Below are positions 9,264 through 17,529 of a DNA stretch of 64,000 nucleotides, in pieces (the first letter of the stretch is position 1; the number at the start of each line of letters is the position of its first letter). The stretch covers positions 124,001-188,000 of the forward strand of contig CAVOIC010000012.1 in assembly GCA_963695985.1 (NCBI GenBank), in the 5' to 3' direction. The notes below the pieces were generated by a model that saw only the letters and a program-made list of their open reading frames with translations, was not told where the DNA came from and did not search any database. The position numbers and the translations under genes were made by a program. This stretch comes from DATBVX01 sp963695985. Its GTDB lineage: Bacteria; Pseudomonadota; Gammaproteobacteria; Steroidobacterales; Steroidobacteraceae.

Positions 9264-10103
9264 ATGAGCAATGCGAGTTCGAAGCCCGACCGCTACGCGG
9301 TGATGGGGCACCCGATCGGCCATAGCTGGTCGCCCTTCATACATGGAATGTTTGCGCGGCAGACCGGCCAGAACCTCACCTATCGCCTACTCGATGTGCC
9401 ACCGGAGAAATTCCGTGTCTCGGCGCTGGAGTTCTTCACCACCGGCGGCCGCGGACTTAACATCACCGTGCCGCACAAGTCGGCCGCCGCCGAGTTCGTC
9501 AACCGCCTGACCGCACGTGCGGAAACGGCTGGCGCCGTCAACACGATCCTGGTGGAAGCCAACGGTGAGTTGATGGGCGACAACACCGACGGCGTTGGCC
9601 TGCTCACGGACCTCACCGCAAATCTGGGCTTGCGCATCGCCGGCCTCAGGATCCTGATCCTGGGTGCGGGCGGCGCGACGCGCGGAGTGCTCGGACCGTT
9701 GCTGGACGCGCGCCCCGCCACCCTGACGATCGCCAACCGCACTCCCGAGCGCGCGGCCGAGCTGGTGGAGGAGTTCTCCAAGCCTGGAACCCTGACGGGG
9801 TGTGGTTTCGCCGAGATCCCGCACGAAGACCCCTGGGATCTGCTGATCAATGCGACCTCTGCGAGTCTGCAGGGCACGACCCCGCTGGTGTCACCGGACA
9901 TCGTCAGCGCGCGGACGATCTGCTACGACATGGCTTACGGCAAGGGGGACACGAGCTTCACCCGCTGGGCCCGGGAACACGGGGCCGCCCGAACCGTCAA
10001 GGGCTGGGGCATGCTGGTCGAGCAGGCGGCCGAATCCTTTCATCTGTGGCGCGGCGTGCGGCCGGATACCAAGCCCGTTCTCGCGGCGTTGCAGGCAGCC
10101 TGA
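9264..10103 (+). CDS. aroE: Shikimate dehydrogenase (NADP+)
   Basis: 279 residues from the ATG at 9264; the open frame upstream has no family similarity. AroE reduces 3-dehydroshikimate to shikimate in aromatic amino acid synthesis. Visible motifs: 'AVMGHPIGHSWSPFIH' (substrate binding), 'NITVPHK' with the catalytic Lys, 'GDNTDGVG' with the catalytic Asp, and 'LILGAGGATRGVL' (NADP-binding loop). Full length. It stands alone between a divergent sigma gene and the convergent gor. Confidence 0.95.
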   Translation: MSNASSKPDRYAVMGHPIGHSWSPFIHGMFARQTGQNLTYRLLDVPPEKFRVSALEFFTTGGRGLNITVPHKSAAAEFVNRLTARAETAGAVNTILVEANGELMGDNTDGVGLLTDLTANLGLRIAGLRILILGAGGATRGVLGPLLDARPATLTIANRTPERAAELVEEFSKPGTLTGCGFAEIPHEDPWDLLINATSASLQGTTPLVSPDIVSARTICYDMAYGKGDTSFTRWAREHGAARTVKGWGMLVEQAAESFHLWRGVRPDTKPVLAALQAA

Positions 10104-10119
10104 GCGCGCGAGCCGCGGG

Positions 10120-11463
10120 TCACTTCAGCGTCACCAGCTCCTCAGCCACGGTCGGATGAATGGCGACCGTATCGTCGAAGTCCTTCTTGGTCGCTCCCAT
10201 GCGCACGGCAACGGCAAAACCCTGCAGCAACTCGTCGGCGCCCTGGCCGATGACGTGGCAGCCCACGACACACCGCTCGCTACCGGTCACGATCAACTTC
10301 ATCCGCACGCGTGGCTTGCGCTCGGTCAGGGCGTGATAGAGAGGCACGAACGCCGTCGTGAACACCTCCACCTCATCGCCGAAGCGGCTGCGCGCCTGTG
10401 CTTCAGAGAGGCCCACGGTGCCAATGGGCGGATGGCTGAAGATCACTGTCGGAATCCACTGGTAATCAAGATGACGATCCGGCTGGCCGCCGAACAGCCG
10501 ATCGGCCAGTCGGCGCCCGGCAGCGATCGCCACAGGGGTCAGTGCCTCGCGGCCGGTGACATCGCCGATCGCATAGACCCCGGACACGTTGGTGTTCTGA
10601 TAGAGGTCCGTCGTCACGGCACCGGAGGTATCGAGAGCGACGCCGGCCCGAGCGAGATCGAGACCTTCCACGTTTGGTACGCGGCCAATCGCCCACAGGA
10701 CACAATCGAAGCCCTCATACTCGCGGCCGTCTGCGGTGCGAAGGCGCAGCGAGCTTCCACGCTCGAGCGCTGCCGGTACCGCCGCGGTGATCACCTCGAT
10801 GCCCGAGGCACGCATTTCCTCAACCAGGGCGTTGCCCAGCATCTCGTCGAAATCGCGCAGCAACCGATCGCGGCGGGCAAAGACCGTTACCGCTGAACCC
10901 AGAGCATGAAACACTCCGGACAGCTCCGCGGCAACGTAACCGGTGCCCACCACAGCCACGCGCTTGGGCCGTGCATCGAGCTCGAAGAATCCATCCGAAG
11001 TGATGCCGTACGCGGCGCCGGGAAGCTCGGGCACCAGCGGCTTGCCGCCGCTCGCAACTACGATGTGCGGTGCTTCGAGCTTGCGCTCGCCGACCAGCAG
11101 GCGGTGTGCAGCCTCGAAGCGTGCACGGCCGCGGAACAGGGTGACCCGCCTTTGCTCCAGATTGCGCTGGTAGATACCGTTGAGCTTGAGAACATAGGCA
11201 TCGCGCTGGCGCTTAAGCGACTGCCAGTCGTGACCCCGCAGCTCCACGTCGAAGCCGTAGCCGCGTGCATCCTCGATGCCCTCGGCCAGGGAGGCCGCGT
11301 TCCACATGATCTTTTTCGGGATGCAGCCGACGTTGACGCAGGTCCCCCCGAGCCGGTGTGACTCGATGATTGCAGCGCGAGCACCATGCAACGCCGCCCG
11401 TTGCGCGCAGGCGAGGCCGCCGCTCCCGCCACCGATGACAACCAGATCGAACTGCTCGGACAT
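10120..11463 (-). CDS. gor: Glutathione-disulfide reductase
   Basis: 447 residues. Reduces glutathione disulfide with NADPH in the cytoplasm. The N-terminal FAD motif 'VVIGGGSGGLACAQRAALHG' is followed by the redox-active disulfide CVNVGC (Cys42/Cys47) and 'IPKK', typical of glutathione reductase within the pyridine nucleotide-disulfide oxidoreductases. A central NAD(P) motif ('VAVVGTGYVAAELSGVFHAL') and the C-terminal His-Glu of 'HPTVAEELV' are present. Divergent from prlC. Confidence 0.94.
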   Translation of the reverse strand: MSEQFDLVVIGGGSGGLACAQRAALHGARAAIIESHRLGGTCVNVGCIPKKIMWNAASLAEGIEDARGYGFDVELRGHDWQSLKRQRDAYVLKLNGIYQRNLEQRRVTLFRGRARFEAAHRLLVGERKLEAPHIVVASGGKPLVPELPGAAYGITSDGFFELDARPKRVAVVGTGYVAAELSGVFHALGSAVTVFARRDRLLRDFDEMLGNALVEEMRASGIEVITAAVPAALERGSSLRLRTADGREYEGFDCVLWAIGRVPNVEGLDLARAGVALDTSGAVTTDLYQNTNVSGVYAIGDVTGREALTPVAIAAGRRLADRLFGGQPDRHLDYQWIPTVIFSHPPIGTVGLSEAQARSRFGDEVEVFTTAFVPLYHALTERKPRVRMKLIVTGSERCVVGCHVIGQGADELLQGFAVAVRMGATKKDFDDTVAIHPTVAEELVTLK

Positions 11464-11519
11464 TTGCCTCTTCCTTTGGAAACAGGCGGCTTCGGAGAAC
11501 CGGGTCCGCCACCCAGTGC

Positions 11520-11528
11520 TGCTACAAT
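11520..11528 (+). promoter_or_regulatory. Putative extended -10 promoter element for prlC
   Basis: TGCTACAAT (TGn followed by TACAAT, five of six matches to TATAAT) lies 30 bases upstream of the prlC ATG in the 95-base gap divergent from gor. No convincing -35 hexamer is visible at the normal distance, which extended -10 promoters can tolerate. Sequence match only. Confidence 0.4.
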
Positions 11529-11558
11529 TTGAGCAGCTTTCCAGCCGACCGCCTAGTC

Positions 11559-13577
11559 ATGGATAACCCGCTGCTCAATACGGATGGCCTGCCCCGTTTC
11601 GGCGCGATCCGCCCCGAGCACGTCGAGCCCGCCGTGCGACACCAGCTCGCCGCCAATCGCGCACAGCTCAAGGAGTTGGTGACGAGCGGTGCTGCAGGCT
11701 TCAGCGCTCTGGTGGAGCCGGTAGAGGCCATGCAGCATCGCCTGCAATGCACCTGGTCACCGGCCAGCCACCTCAACGCGGTCGCGAATTCGCCCGAGCT
11801 ACGCGCTGCCTATAACGCCTGTCTGCCCCTCATCAGCGAATACCAGACCGAGCTGGGTCAGAACGAGGCGCTGTATCGGGCCTACGCCGCGATTCTGGAG
11901 CGCGATCGCCAGAGTCTGGACACGACTCAGCGCAAGCTCATCGACAATGCGCTGCGCGACTTCCGCCTCGCCGGCGTGGCACTCGACGCTGAGCGTCAGT
12001 TGCGCTTTCGCACCCTGATGCAGCAGTTGGCGCGTGAGCAGGCGCGCTTCGAGGAAAACGTGCTCGACTGCGCGAACGCCTGGTCGAAGACTGTCACTGA
12101 TGCCGAAGTCCTGCGAGGGCTCCCAGCCGCTGTCGTCGCGAGAGCCCGTGCCATGGCGCAGGACAAGGGCATTGCCGGGTGGCTCCTCACGCTCGATCAG
12201 CCCACTTACCTCGCGGTGCTGACCCATGCGCAAGACGAGGCTCTGCGCCGCGAGCTGTATACGGCGTGGAGCACGCGCGCCTCGGACCAGGGGCCCGCTG
12301 CCGGTCGCTGGGACAATTCGCCGGTGATCGAGAACATCCTGCGGTGGCGCCACGAGGCCGCGACCGCGCTCGGGTTTGCGCACTACACTGCGTTCTCGCT
12401 CGCCACCAAGATGGCACGCACCGCCGAGGAAGTGCGCGCGTTCCTGGAGAACCTGGCCGACCACTGCGTTCCCGTCGCCCGCGCCGAGCTCGCGGAGCTG
12501 GAACGCTTTGCGGGCCAGTCGTTGCACGCCTGGGATGTGCCCTTTTTCGCCGAGCGCCTGCAGCGCAGCTTGCACGGCATCACTGACGAGGAGCTGAGAC
12601 CTTACTTTCCCCTGCAACGAGTTCTCGAGGGCGTGTTCGGCGTCGCGGCACGACTGTATGGCCTCGAGATTCGTGAAAAGACTGATGTGGCCGTGTGGCA
12701 TCCGGACGTGCGCTACTTCGAGATCCACGGTAACCAGGGTGAAAGGATCGGCAGTTTCTTTGTCGACCCCTACGCGCGCCCGGGCAAGCGCAGCGGCGCC
12801 TGGATGGACGAGTGCCTGGGGAGACTCGAGTTCGCCGGCCGGCGCGTACTTCCGGTCGCGTACCTGGTGTGCAACTTCCTGCCGCCGGTGTCGGGACGGC
12901 CGGCTCTGCTCACGCACGACGAGGTCGTGACGCTGTTTCACGAATTTGGACACGGGCTGCACCACTTGCTTACACGCGTGCGCTATCCGAGCCTGGCGGG
13001 CATCAACGGGGTGCCGTGGGATGCGGTCGAGCTTCCGAGCCAGTTCATGGAGAACTACGCCTGGAACCCGGATGTGCTGCGCTTGATCTCCGCGCATATC
13101 GACTCGGGCGCACAACTCCCCGATGCGATGATCGGGCGCCTGCAGGCGACCCGCACGTTTCAAGCCGGCCTCAAAGCCGTGCGCCAGCTCGAATTCGCGC
13201 TCTTCGATCTGCGTCTGCACAGCGAATACCAGCCGCAGCACGGTGCGCGCCTCGGTCAGATTCTCGAGGAGGTGCGTCGGCGGGTTGCGGTAGTGCCGTC
13301 GCCCGAGTTCAACCGTTTCGCACACAGCTTTGGCCACATCTTTGCCGGCGGCTACGCCGCCGGCTATTACAGTTACAAATGGGCCGAGGTGCTGGCCGCC
13401 GATGCCTTCGCCGCCTTCGAGGAAGCCGGCGTGTTCGATGCGGCCGTGGCGCGACGCTTTCTGGATTCGATTCTCTCGCGCGGGGGCAGTCGTGATGCGC
13501 TGGAAGCTTTCGTCGAGTTTCGCGGCCGTGCTCCGGACATCCGCCCGCTGTTGCGTCAGTTCGGAATAGCCGCATGA
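11559..13577 (+). CDS. prlC: Oligopeptidase A (M3 family)
   Basis: 672 residues from the ATG at 11559 ('MDNPLLNTDGLPRFGAIRPE'); a TTG ten codons upstream is less likely. Zinc endopeptidase that degrades signal peptides and other short peptides in the cytoplasm. The HEFGH zinc motif is at residues 461-465 ('VTLFHEFGHGLHHLLTRV'), with the downstream Glu in 'ELPSQFMENYAWN'. Length matches E. coli PrlC. Its stop overlaps the next start (ATGA at 13574-13577). Confidence 0.95.
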   Translation: MDNPLLNTDGLPRFGAIRPEHVEPAVRHQLAANRAQLKELVTSGAAGFSALVEPVEAMQHRLQCTWSPASHLNAVANSPELRAAYNACLPLISEYQTELGQNEALYRAYAAILERDRQSLDTTQRKLIDNALRDFRLAGVALDAERQLRFRTLMQQLAREQARFEENVLDCANAWSKTVTDAEVLRGLPAAVVARARAMAQDKGIAGWLLTLDQPTYLAVLTHAQDEALRRELYTAWSTRASDQGPAAGRWDNSPVIENILRWRHEAATALGFAHYTAFSLATKMARTAEEVRAFLENLADHCVPVARAELAELERFAGQSLHAWDVPFFAERLQRSLHGITDEELRPYFPLQRVLEGVFGVAARLYGLEIREKTDVAVWHPDVRYFEIHGNQGERIGSFFVDPYARPGKRSGAWMDECLGRLEFAGRRVLPVAYLVCNFLPPVSGRPALLTHDEVVTLFHEFGHGLHHLLTRVRYPSLAGINGVPWDAVELPSQFMENYAWNPDVLRLISAHIDSGAQLPDAMIGRLQATRTFQAGLKAVRQLEFALFDLRLHSEYQPQHGARLGQILEEVRRRVAVVPSPEFNRFAHSFGHIFAGGYAAGYYSYKWAEVLAADAFAAFEEAGVFDAAVARRFLDSILSRGGSRDALEAFVEFRGRAPDIRPLLRQFGIAA

Positions 13578-14194
13578 AACGCGTGCCCGGCATCGCGGTG
13601 GTTGCGTGTCTCGCGTGGCTGTCCCCGGCGCATGCTGAGACTCTTTATGTCATCGACCGTATCGAAGTGCCGGTGTATCCGGCGGCGACGTTGGACGGAG
13701 AACGCGTCGCGCTGATTCACAGCGCCGACGCGGTGGAACTCATCGGTCGGGAAGGAGCGGCCGCGCAGGTGCGACTCGGCGATGGCACGGAGGGATGGGT
13801 CAGTGACTCGCTTCTCACCGATGCCCGACCAGCGGCGGCCCGCGTCGAGGCGCTCACCGCCGAGAATCAGCGCCTGCTGGCGGCCCAACGCGCGGCTTCT
13901 GGCAGTGCTTCCGAGCTCAAGACACTGCAGAACACGAACGCCGAGCTCAAGACGGCGCTCGATCAGGCGCGTGCTGAAGTGACACGGTTACGTGCCGCCG
14001 CGCGCGCCTCGCCAGCGCCAACGAACGAGGACCTGTCACTGCAGTCGGCGCGCCACCAGGAACCGTCGAGAGCCTGGCGCCTGCTGCTGATGGTCATTGC
14101 CGTTGCAGCGGCTGTGGGCATCGGATTCTGGTGGGGCTATCGCACGCTCGAGAAGCGCGTGCTCGCCAAGTATGGCGGGCTCAAGGTCTACTGA
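13574..14194 (+). CDS. Exported SH3-domain protein with C-terminal membrane anchor (YgiM/TIGR04211-like)
   Basis: 206 residues: signal peptide (about 1-21, ending AHA), a bacterial SH3 domain ('VYPAATLDGERVALIHSADA' to 'GTEGWVSDSLL', about 25-85), a coiled coil (about 90-145) and a membrane helix ('LLLMVIAVAAAVGIGFWWGY', about 168-187). This is the YgiM/TIGR04211 layout; the family sits in the inner membrane facing the periplasm and its role is unknown. Translationally coupled to prlC. Confidence 0.85.
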   Translation: MKRVPGIAVVACLAWLSPAHAETLYVIDRIEVPVYPAATLDGERVALIHSADAVELIGREGAAAQVRLGDGTEGWVSDSLLTDARPAAARVEALTAENQRLLAAQRAASGSASELKTLQNTNAELKTALDQARAEVTRLRAAARASPAPTNEDLSLQSARHQEPSRAWRLLLMVIAVAAAVGIGFWWGYRTLEKRVLAKYGGLKVY

Positions 14195-14222
14195 CTCGCA
14201 GCGACCGGTCACACACGCGCAC

Positions 14223-15008
14223 GTGCGGATCGCCACCTGGAACGTCAACAGCCTGCGGGTTCGCATGCCGCAGCTGCTGCAGTGGCTGGAGGCAAATCCA
14301 GTCGATCTCATCACGCTCCAGGAGATCAAGCTCACGGACGCGGAATTCCCCGCCGCGCAGCTGCAGGAGGCCGGCTGGCAGACGATCTGCAACGGACAAA
14401 AGACTTATAACGGCGTCGCCCTTCTGTCCCGCGTTCCCGGGGTTGATGTGGTCCGGGAGATCCCCGGGTTCGATGACGTCCAGAGGCGTGTGCTCGCGGC
14501 GACGTTCGGCCGGCTGCGCGTGATCGATCTTTACGTACCCAACGGTCAGGAGGTGGGCTCGGAGAAGTATCAGTACAAGCTTCGGTGGCTCGAAGCACTG
14601 CGCGAGTGGCTGCTGCAGGAGATCGAGCACTACCCGCAGCTGCTGGTGCTTGGTGACTACAACATCGCCCCCGACGACCGTGACGTGCATGACCCCAAGG
14701 CCTGGGAAGGCTCGGTGCACGTGAGCGAGGCGGAACGCGCCGCACTGCGCTCGCTGTTCGCGCTGGGACTCGAGGATCTGTACCGACGCTTCGATCAGCC
14801 GCCCGGCGTATTCAGCTGGTGGGACTACCGCGCCGGCGCTTTCCGGCGCAACCACGGCCTGCGCATCGATTTGCAGCTGGCAAGTGCCGCGCTCGCAAAT
14901 CTGTGCACGCAGTGCCTGATCGACCGCGAACCGCGCACCTGGGAGCGGCCTTCAGATCACGCCCCGGTGCTCGCACATTTCGATTCCGCTACGCTTATGT
15001 CTCATTGA
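14223..15008 (+). CDS. xthA: Exodeoxyribonuclease III
   Basis: 261 residues from the GTG at 14223, chosen because 'RIATWNVNSLRVR' is the normal start of the family; an in-frame ATG at 14172 overlaps the previous gene and adds unrelated residues. XthA is a 3'-5' exonuclease and AP endonuclease in base excision repair. Visible active-site blocks: 'LITLQEIKLTD' (metal-binding Glu), 'LLVLGDYNIAPDDRDVHDP' and the C-terminal 'SDHAPVLA' (catalytic His). Confidence 0.92.
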   Translation: MRIATWNVNSLRVRMPQLLQWLEANPVDLITLQEIKLTDAEFPAAQLQEAGWQTICNGQKTYNGVALLSRVPGVDVVREIPGFDDVQRRVLAATFGRLRVIDLYVPNGQEVGSEKYQYKLRWLEALREWLLQEIEHYPQLLVLGDYNIAPDDRDVHDPKAWEGSVHVSEAERAALRSLFALGLEDLYRRFDQPPGVFSWWDYRAGAFRRNHGLRIDLQLASAALANLCTQCLIDREPRTWERPSDHAPVLAHFDSATLMSH

Positions 15009-15060
15009 GGGAATCCAGCAATCCGTAGTGTTTGCCTGGATTTGGGCCTAAACTGAACTA

Positions 15061-16098
15061 ATGGGGGAGCGCGCGCATGCCGGCGCGCGTTGCAGAGTGC
15101 TCAGCGCCAGACGCAACGATTTCGACGTCAGCAATTCGGTACAGGTCAGCTCGCCGACCGCGGTCTGCGAGGCCGTCGAGCAACTCTTCCATGCTTCCTG
15201 GCCTGGTGCCTCGTTCGAGCGTGTCGCACAGGCCTTCGAGGACTTCGAGAAGCTCTTCAACGGCCAGATGCCCGGTTACCACGGCGTCGATACCGTCTAT
15301 CACGACCGCCAGCACACTCTGGACATGACGCTCGCCATGGCGCGGCTGCTCGCCGGCTACGAGCACGTGCATGGCGGTGAATCGCGCTTCGAAGCCGATC
15401 GCGCCACGATGGGCCTCGTGACCTCGCTGTTCCACGATTCCGGCTACATCCGCCAGATCGGCGACCAGGAGCATCGCAATGGCGCGGAATTTACCCTGTA
15501 CCATGTGACGCGCAGCGCACGCTTCCTGGCACGCTACCTGCCCACGCTGCGCATGGAAGACTGGGTGCCGGTCGCGACGCGCGTCGTGCACTTCACCGGC
15601 TATGAAGTGCAGTTCGATCAGATTCACCTCGCCGATTCACGCGATCGCAAGATCGGACATCTGCTCGGCACCGCCGACCTCATCGCGCAGATGGCCGATC
15701 GCTGCTACCTGGAGAAATGCCGCGACCGGCTGTATCCCGAGTTCGTGCTGGGCGGCGTCGCAACGCCATACGCCCACCAGGGCGAGCTCAACATCCGCTA
15801 CAGCTCGGGCCTCGATCTGCTGCGGCAGACACCGCAGTTCTTCGAGGAGGTGCGCTCGAAACGCCTCGACGGGGAATTTGCCGGCGCGTATCGCTACCTC
15901 GAGCCGCTGTTTGGCGGGCGCAACCCGTACATGGAAGCGATTGCACAGAACCTGGAGTATCTAAAGAGCATCCTGCGCAACGAGAACTGGACCTTACTGC
16001 GGCGCAACCCGCCCTGTTTCACGGCACAGCCCGCGCCACTGCAGAACATCCGCGCCCTGATGCTCGGGCATCTCAAGGAAGTGTGGTCGCGAGCCTGA
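15061..16098 (+). CDS. HD-domain metal-dependent phosphohydrolase
   Basis: 345 residues. The sequence has the His/Asp pattern of the HD/PDEase superfamily: 'VYHDRQHTLDM' near residue 80, 'SLFHDSGYIRQIGDQEHRNG' near 124, and 'HLLGTADLIAQMADRCYLEK' near 200, whose Asp would complete the metal site. No signal peptide or membrane segment. The substrate is unknown; cyclic nucleotides or other phosphoesters are possible. The start is uncertain because the ribosome site before the ATG at 15061 is poor. Confidence 0.75.
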   Translation: MGERAHAGARCRVLSARRNDFDVSNSVQVSSPTAVCEAVEQLFHASWPGASFERVAQAFEDFEKLFNGQMPGYHGVDTVYHDRQHTLDMTLAMARLLAGYEHVHGGESRFEADRATMGLVTSLFHDSGYIRQIGDQEHRNGAEFTLYHVTRSARFLARYLPTLRMEDWVPVATRVVHFTGYEVQFDQIHLADSRDRKIGHLLGTADLIAQMADRCYLEKCRDRLYPEFVLGGVATPYAHQGELNIRYSSGLDLLRQTPQFFEEVRSKRLDGEFAGAYRYLEPLFGGRNPYMEAIAQNLEYLKSILRNENWTLLRRNPPCFTAQPAPLQNIRALMLGHLKEVWSRA

Positions 16099-16108
16099 GG
16101 GCTCGGCT

Positions 16109-16801
16109 CTAGGCGTAGCGGGTGTCCTCGGGCGCATCGACGCTCGTCACGTAGCGCGCGCTGATTTCAGTCAGCCGGCTCAGGAGCTCTACCTTTCCCT
16201 CCACCTGCGCACCCTCGAGCGCACGGCGCAGTACCGACTCGGTCAGCCCGCGCAGCGCGGCCCCGGATACCGGTGCATGACTCAAGTGCCACGGCTCTGG
16301 TGACACGCCGCCGCGGTCGCGGCGATAAGGCCGAAAAAAGCCGAAGCGTGTCATGTTGTCTTCGAGCCAGGCATCGAGGCGCGCGAATGGCCCCCCCGGA
16401 CCGAATTCGATCGGCAGCAGCCTTGCGGCGCGCAGATCCGGCAATGCGCTGCGGTCGACCACATCGATGTCGGTGCCCCAATGATGCCGACTCGCCCCCG
16501 GCATGGCGGACCAGTACAGAATGGTATCGATGAGATCGATTTCGCTGAGAGCGTTACGGTCCAGCGCACGTCCGGCGCGATCGTAGAGCGTGCGCTCGCC
16601 ACGATACTTCTCGTTCCAGATGCGCCTTTGAGCCTCGAAATCGCGAAAGCTGCTCACCGGCACCAGGTCGATGCCCTGCGTCGCGGCCGCCGCTCGCATG
16701 TCGAGGAACGGCTGAACGGTATCGCGATGCAGGGCGCAGCCCGGATCGTCGATGTCCACGATGTGCGTGCGGACCCGGCCGGTGAGTTCCAGCTCGTTCA
16801 T
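16109..16801 (-). CDS. D-alanyl-D-alanine carboxypeptidase, VanY/M15 family
   Basis: 230 residues. Motifs 'SRHHWGTDIDVVD' (SxHxxGxxxD, two zinc ligands) and 'EPWHLSH' (catalytic Glu and third ligand) identify an M15B zinc peptidase that trims D-Ala from peptidoglycan stem peptides. No convincing signal peptide is visible at the N-terminus ('MNELELTGRVRTHIVDIDD'), which is odd for a wall enzyme; it may act on cytoplasmic or recycled muropeptides. Overlaps the upstream GFA gene by four bases (16798-16801). Confidence 0.85.
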   Translation of the reverse strand: MNELELTGRVRTHIVDIDDPGCALHRDTVQPFLDMRAAAATQGIDLVPVSSFRDFEAQRRIWNEKYRGERTLYDRAGRALDRNALSEIDLIDTILYWSAMPGASRHHWGTDIDVVDRSALPDLRAARLLPIEFGPGGPFARLDAWLEDNMTRFGFFRPYRRDRGGVSPEPWHLSHAPVSGAALRGLTESVLRRALEGAQVEGKVELLSRLTEISARYVTSVDAPEDTRYA

Positions 16802-17220
16802 GCAAAGTCGAGCTGCGCCGGTGTCCAGCGCTCGCGGCGGCGCTGCAGTCGTGCAGCGACTGTCTCATCGTCGTAGTGCATGCGTGCCGGTGCGCCAAAC
16901 TGGTCGCGCTCAGCCAGGACATTGAGATTGAGAACGCCGTAGGCGCCAACGGAGTCCTCCATGAGGGCGCCAACGTACGTGCCGCAACGCGCACAGATCA
17001 GGAAATCCGCCAGCTTGAGCCCGAAGCGGTATCGGACCAGCGCCTCGGCGTGCGCCACGCGAAATGTCAGCCGGCCCCGTGGATCGGTCACGCTGAGCGC
17101 AGCGTGCGTGCGGCAGAAACTGCACTGACAAGCGCGCACCTGGGTTTGCGCTGGAGCGGTAGCGGTAACGAATCGGACCCCGAGCGCTCCGCAGTGGCAA
17201 CCACCGTTCAGTTCGATCAT
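16798..17220 (-). CDS. GFA-family (glutathione-dependent formaldehyde-activating-like) zinc protein
   Basis: 140 residues with the zinc-binding Cys pattern of the GFA/Mss4-like fold: 'GGCHCGALGV', 'ACQCSFCRTH' and 'ICARCGTYVG'. Family members are annotated as formaldehyde-activating enzymes, but most have no demonstrated activity. It is the first gene of a two-gene minus-strand unit with the VanY-like peptidase (ATGA overlap) and is divergent from the GGDEF/EAL gene. Confidence 0.85.
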   Translation of the reverse strand: MIELNGGCHCGALGVRFVTATAPAQTQVRACQCSFCRTHAALSVTDPRGRLTFRVAHAEALVRYRFGLKLADFLICARCGTYVGALMEDSVGAYGVLNLNVLAERDQFGAPARMHYDDETVAARLQRRRERWTPAQLDFA

Positions 17221-17529
17221 GTAACGACTTTCACCCGCATCGAGGCGTCATTGTAGAAGAGCCCGCTGGCTCAAGGCTGAGCCGCACTGCAGCGCGTCTT
17301 AGGCGCTGGCCCTGGAGCCCTCCGGGAGCTCCTGGGAGCCGAAGAACCTTTAGGAGTTACACTGACTTGCGAGTATGATGCATGGCCATACCAACTAGAA
17401 AAAGGGCCACGGGGGACCGAAGCCCAGCCGCCTGCCGAAACGGGGTCCGAGCCTCTCTCGGCGGCTCAATGAACTTGAAAAGCCCGTCCGGAGACTGGCC
17501 GGCGGGCCCTGACGCAGGCCATCCAGAAA
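17221..17529. other. Divergent intergenic region between the GFA gene and the GGDEF/EAL gene
   Basis: This 309-base gap must hold the promoters of both flanking transcription units. A TATGAT hexamer at 17374-17379 is a possible plus-strand -10, but no good -35 lies at the right distance. I see no coding sequence, repeat or recognised RNA motif in it. Confidence 0.5.

Noticed and set aside
17374..17379. TATGAT as a promoter -10 for the GGDEF/EAL gene
   Set aside because: No acceptable -35 at 16-18 bases and the distance to the start codon is long; not listed as a promoter.
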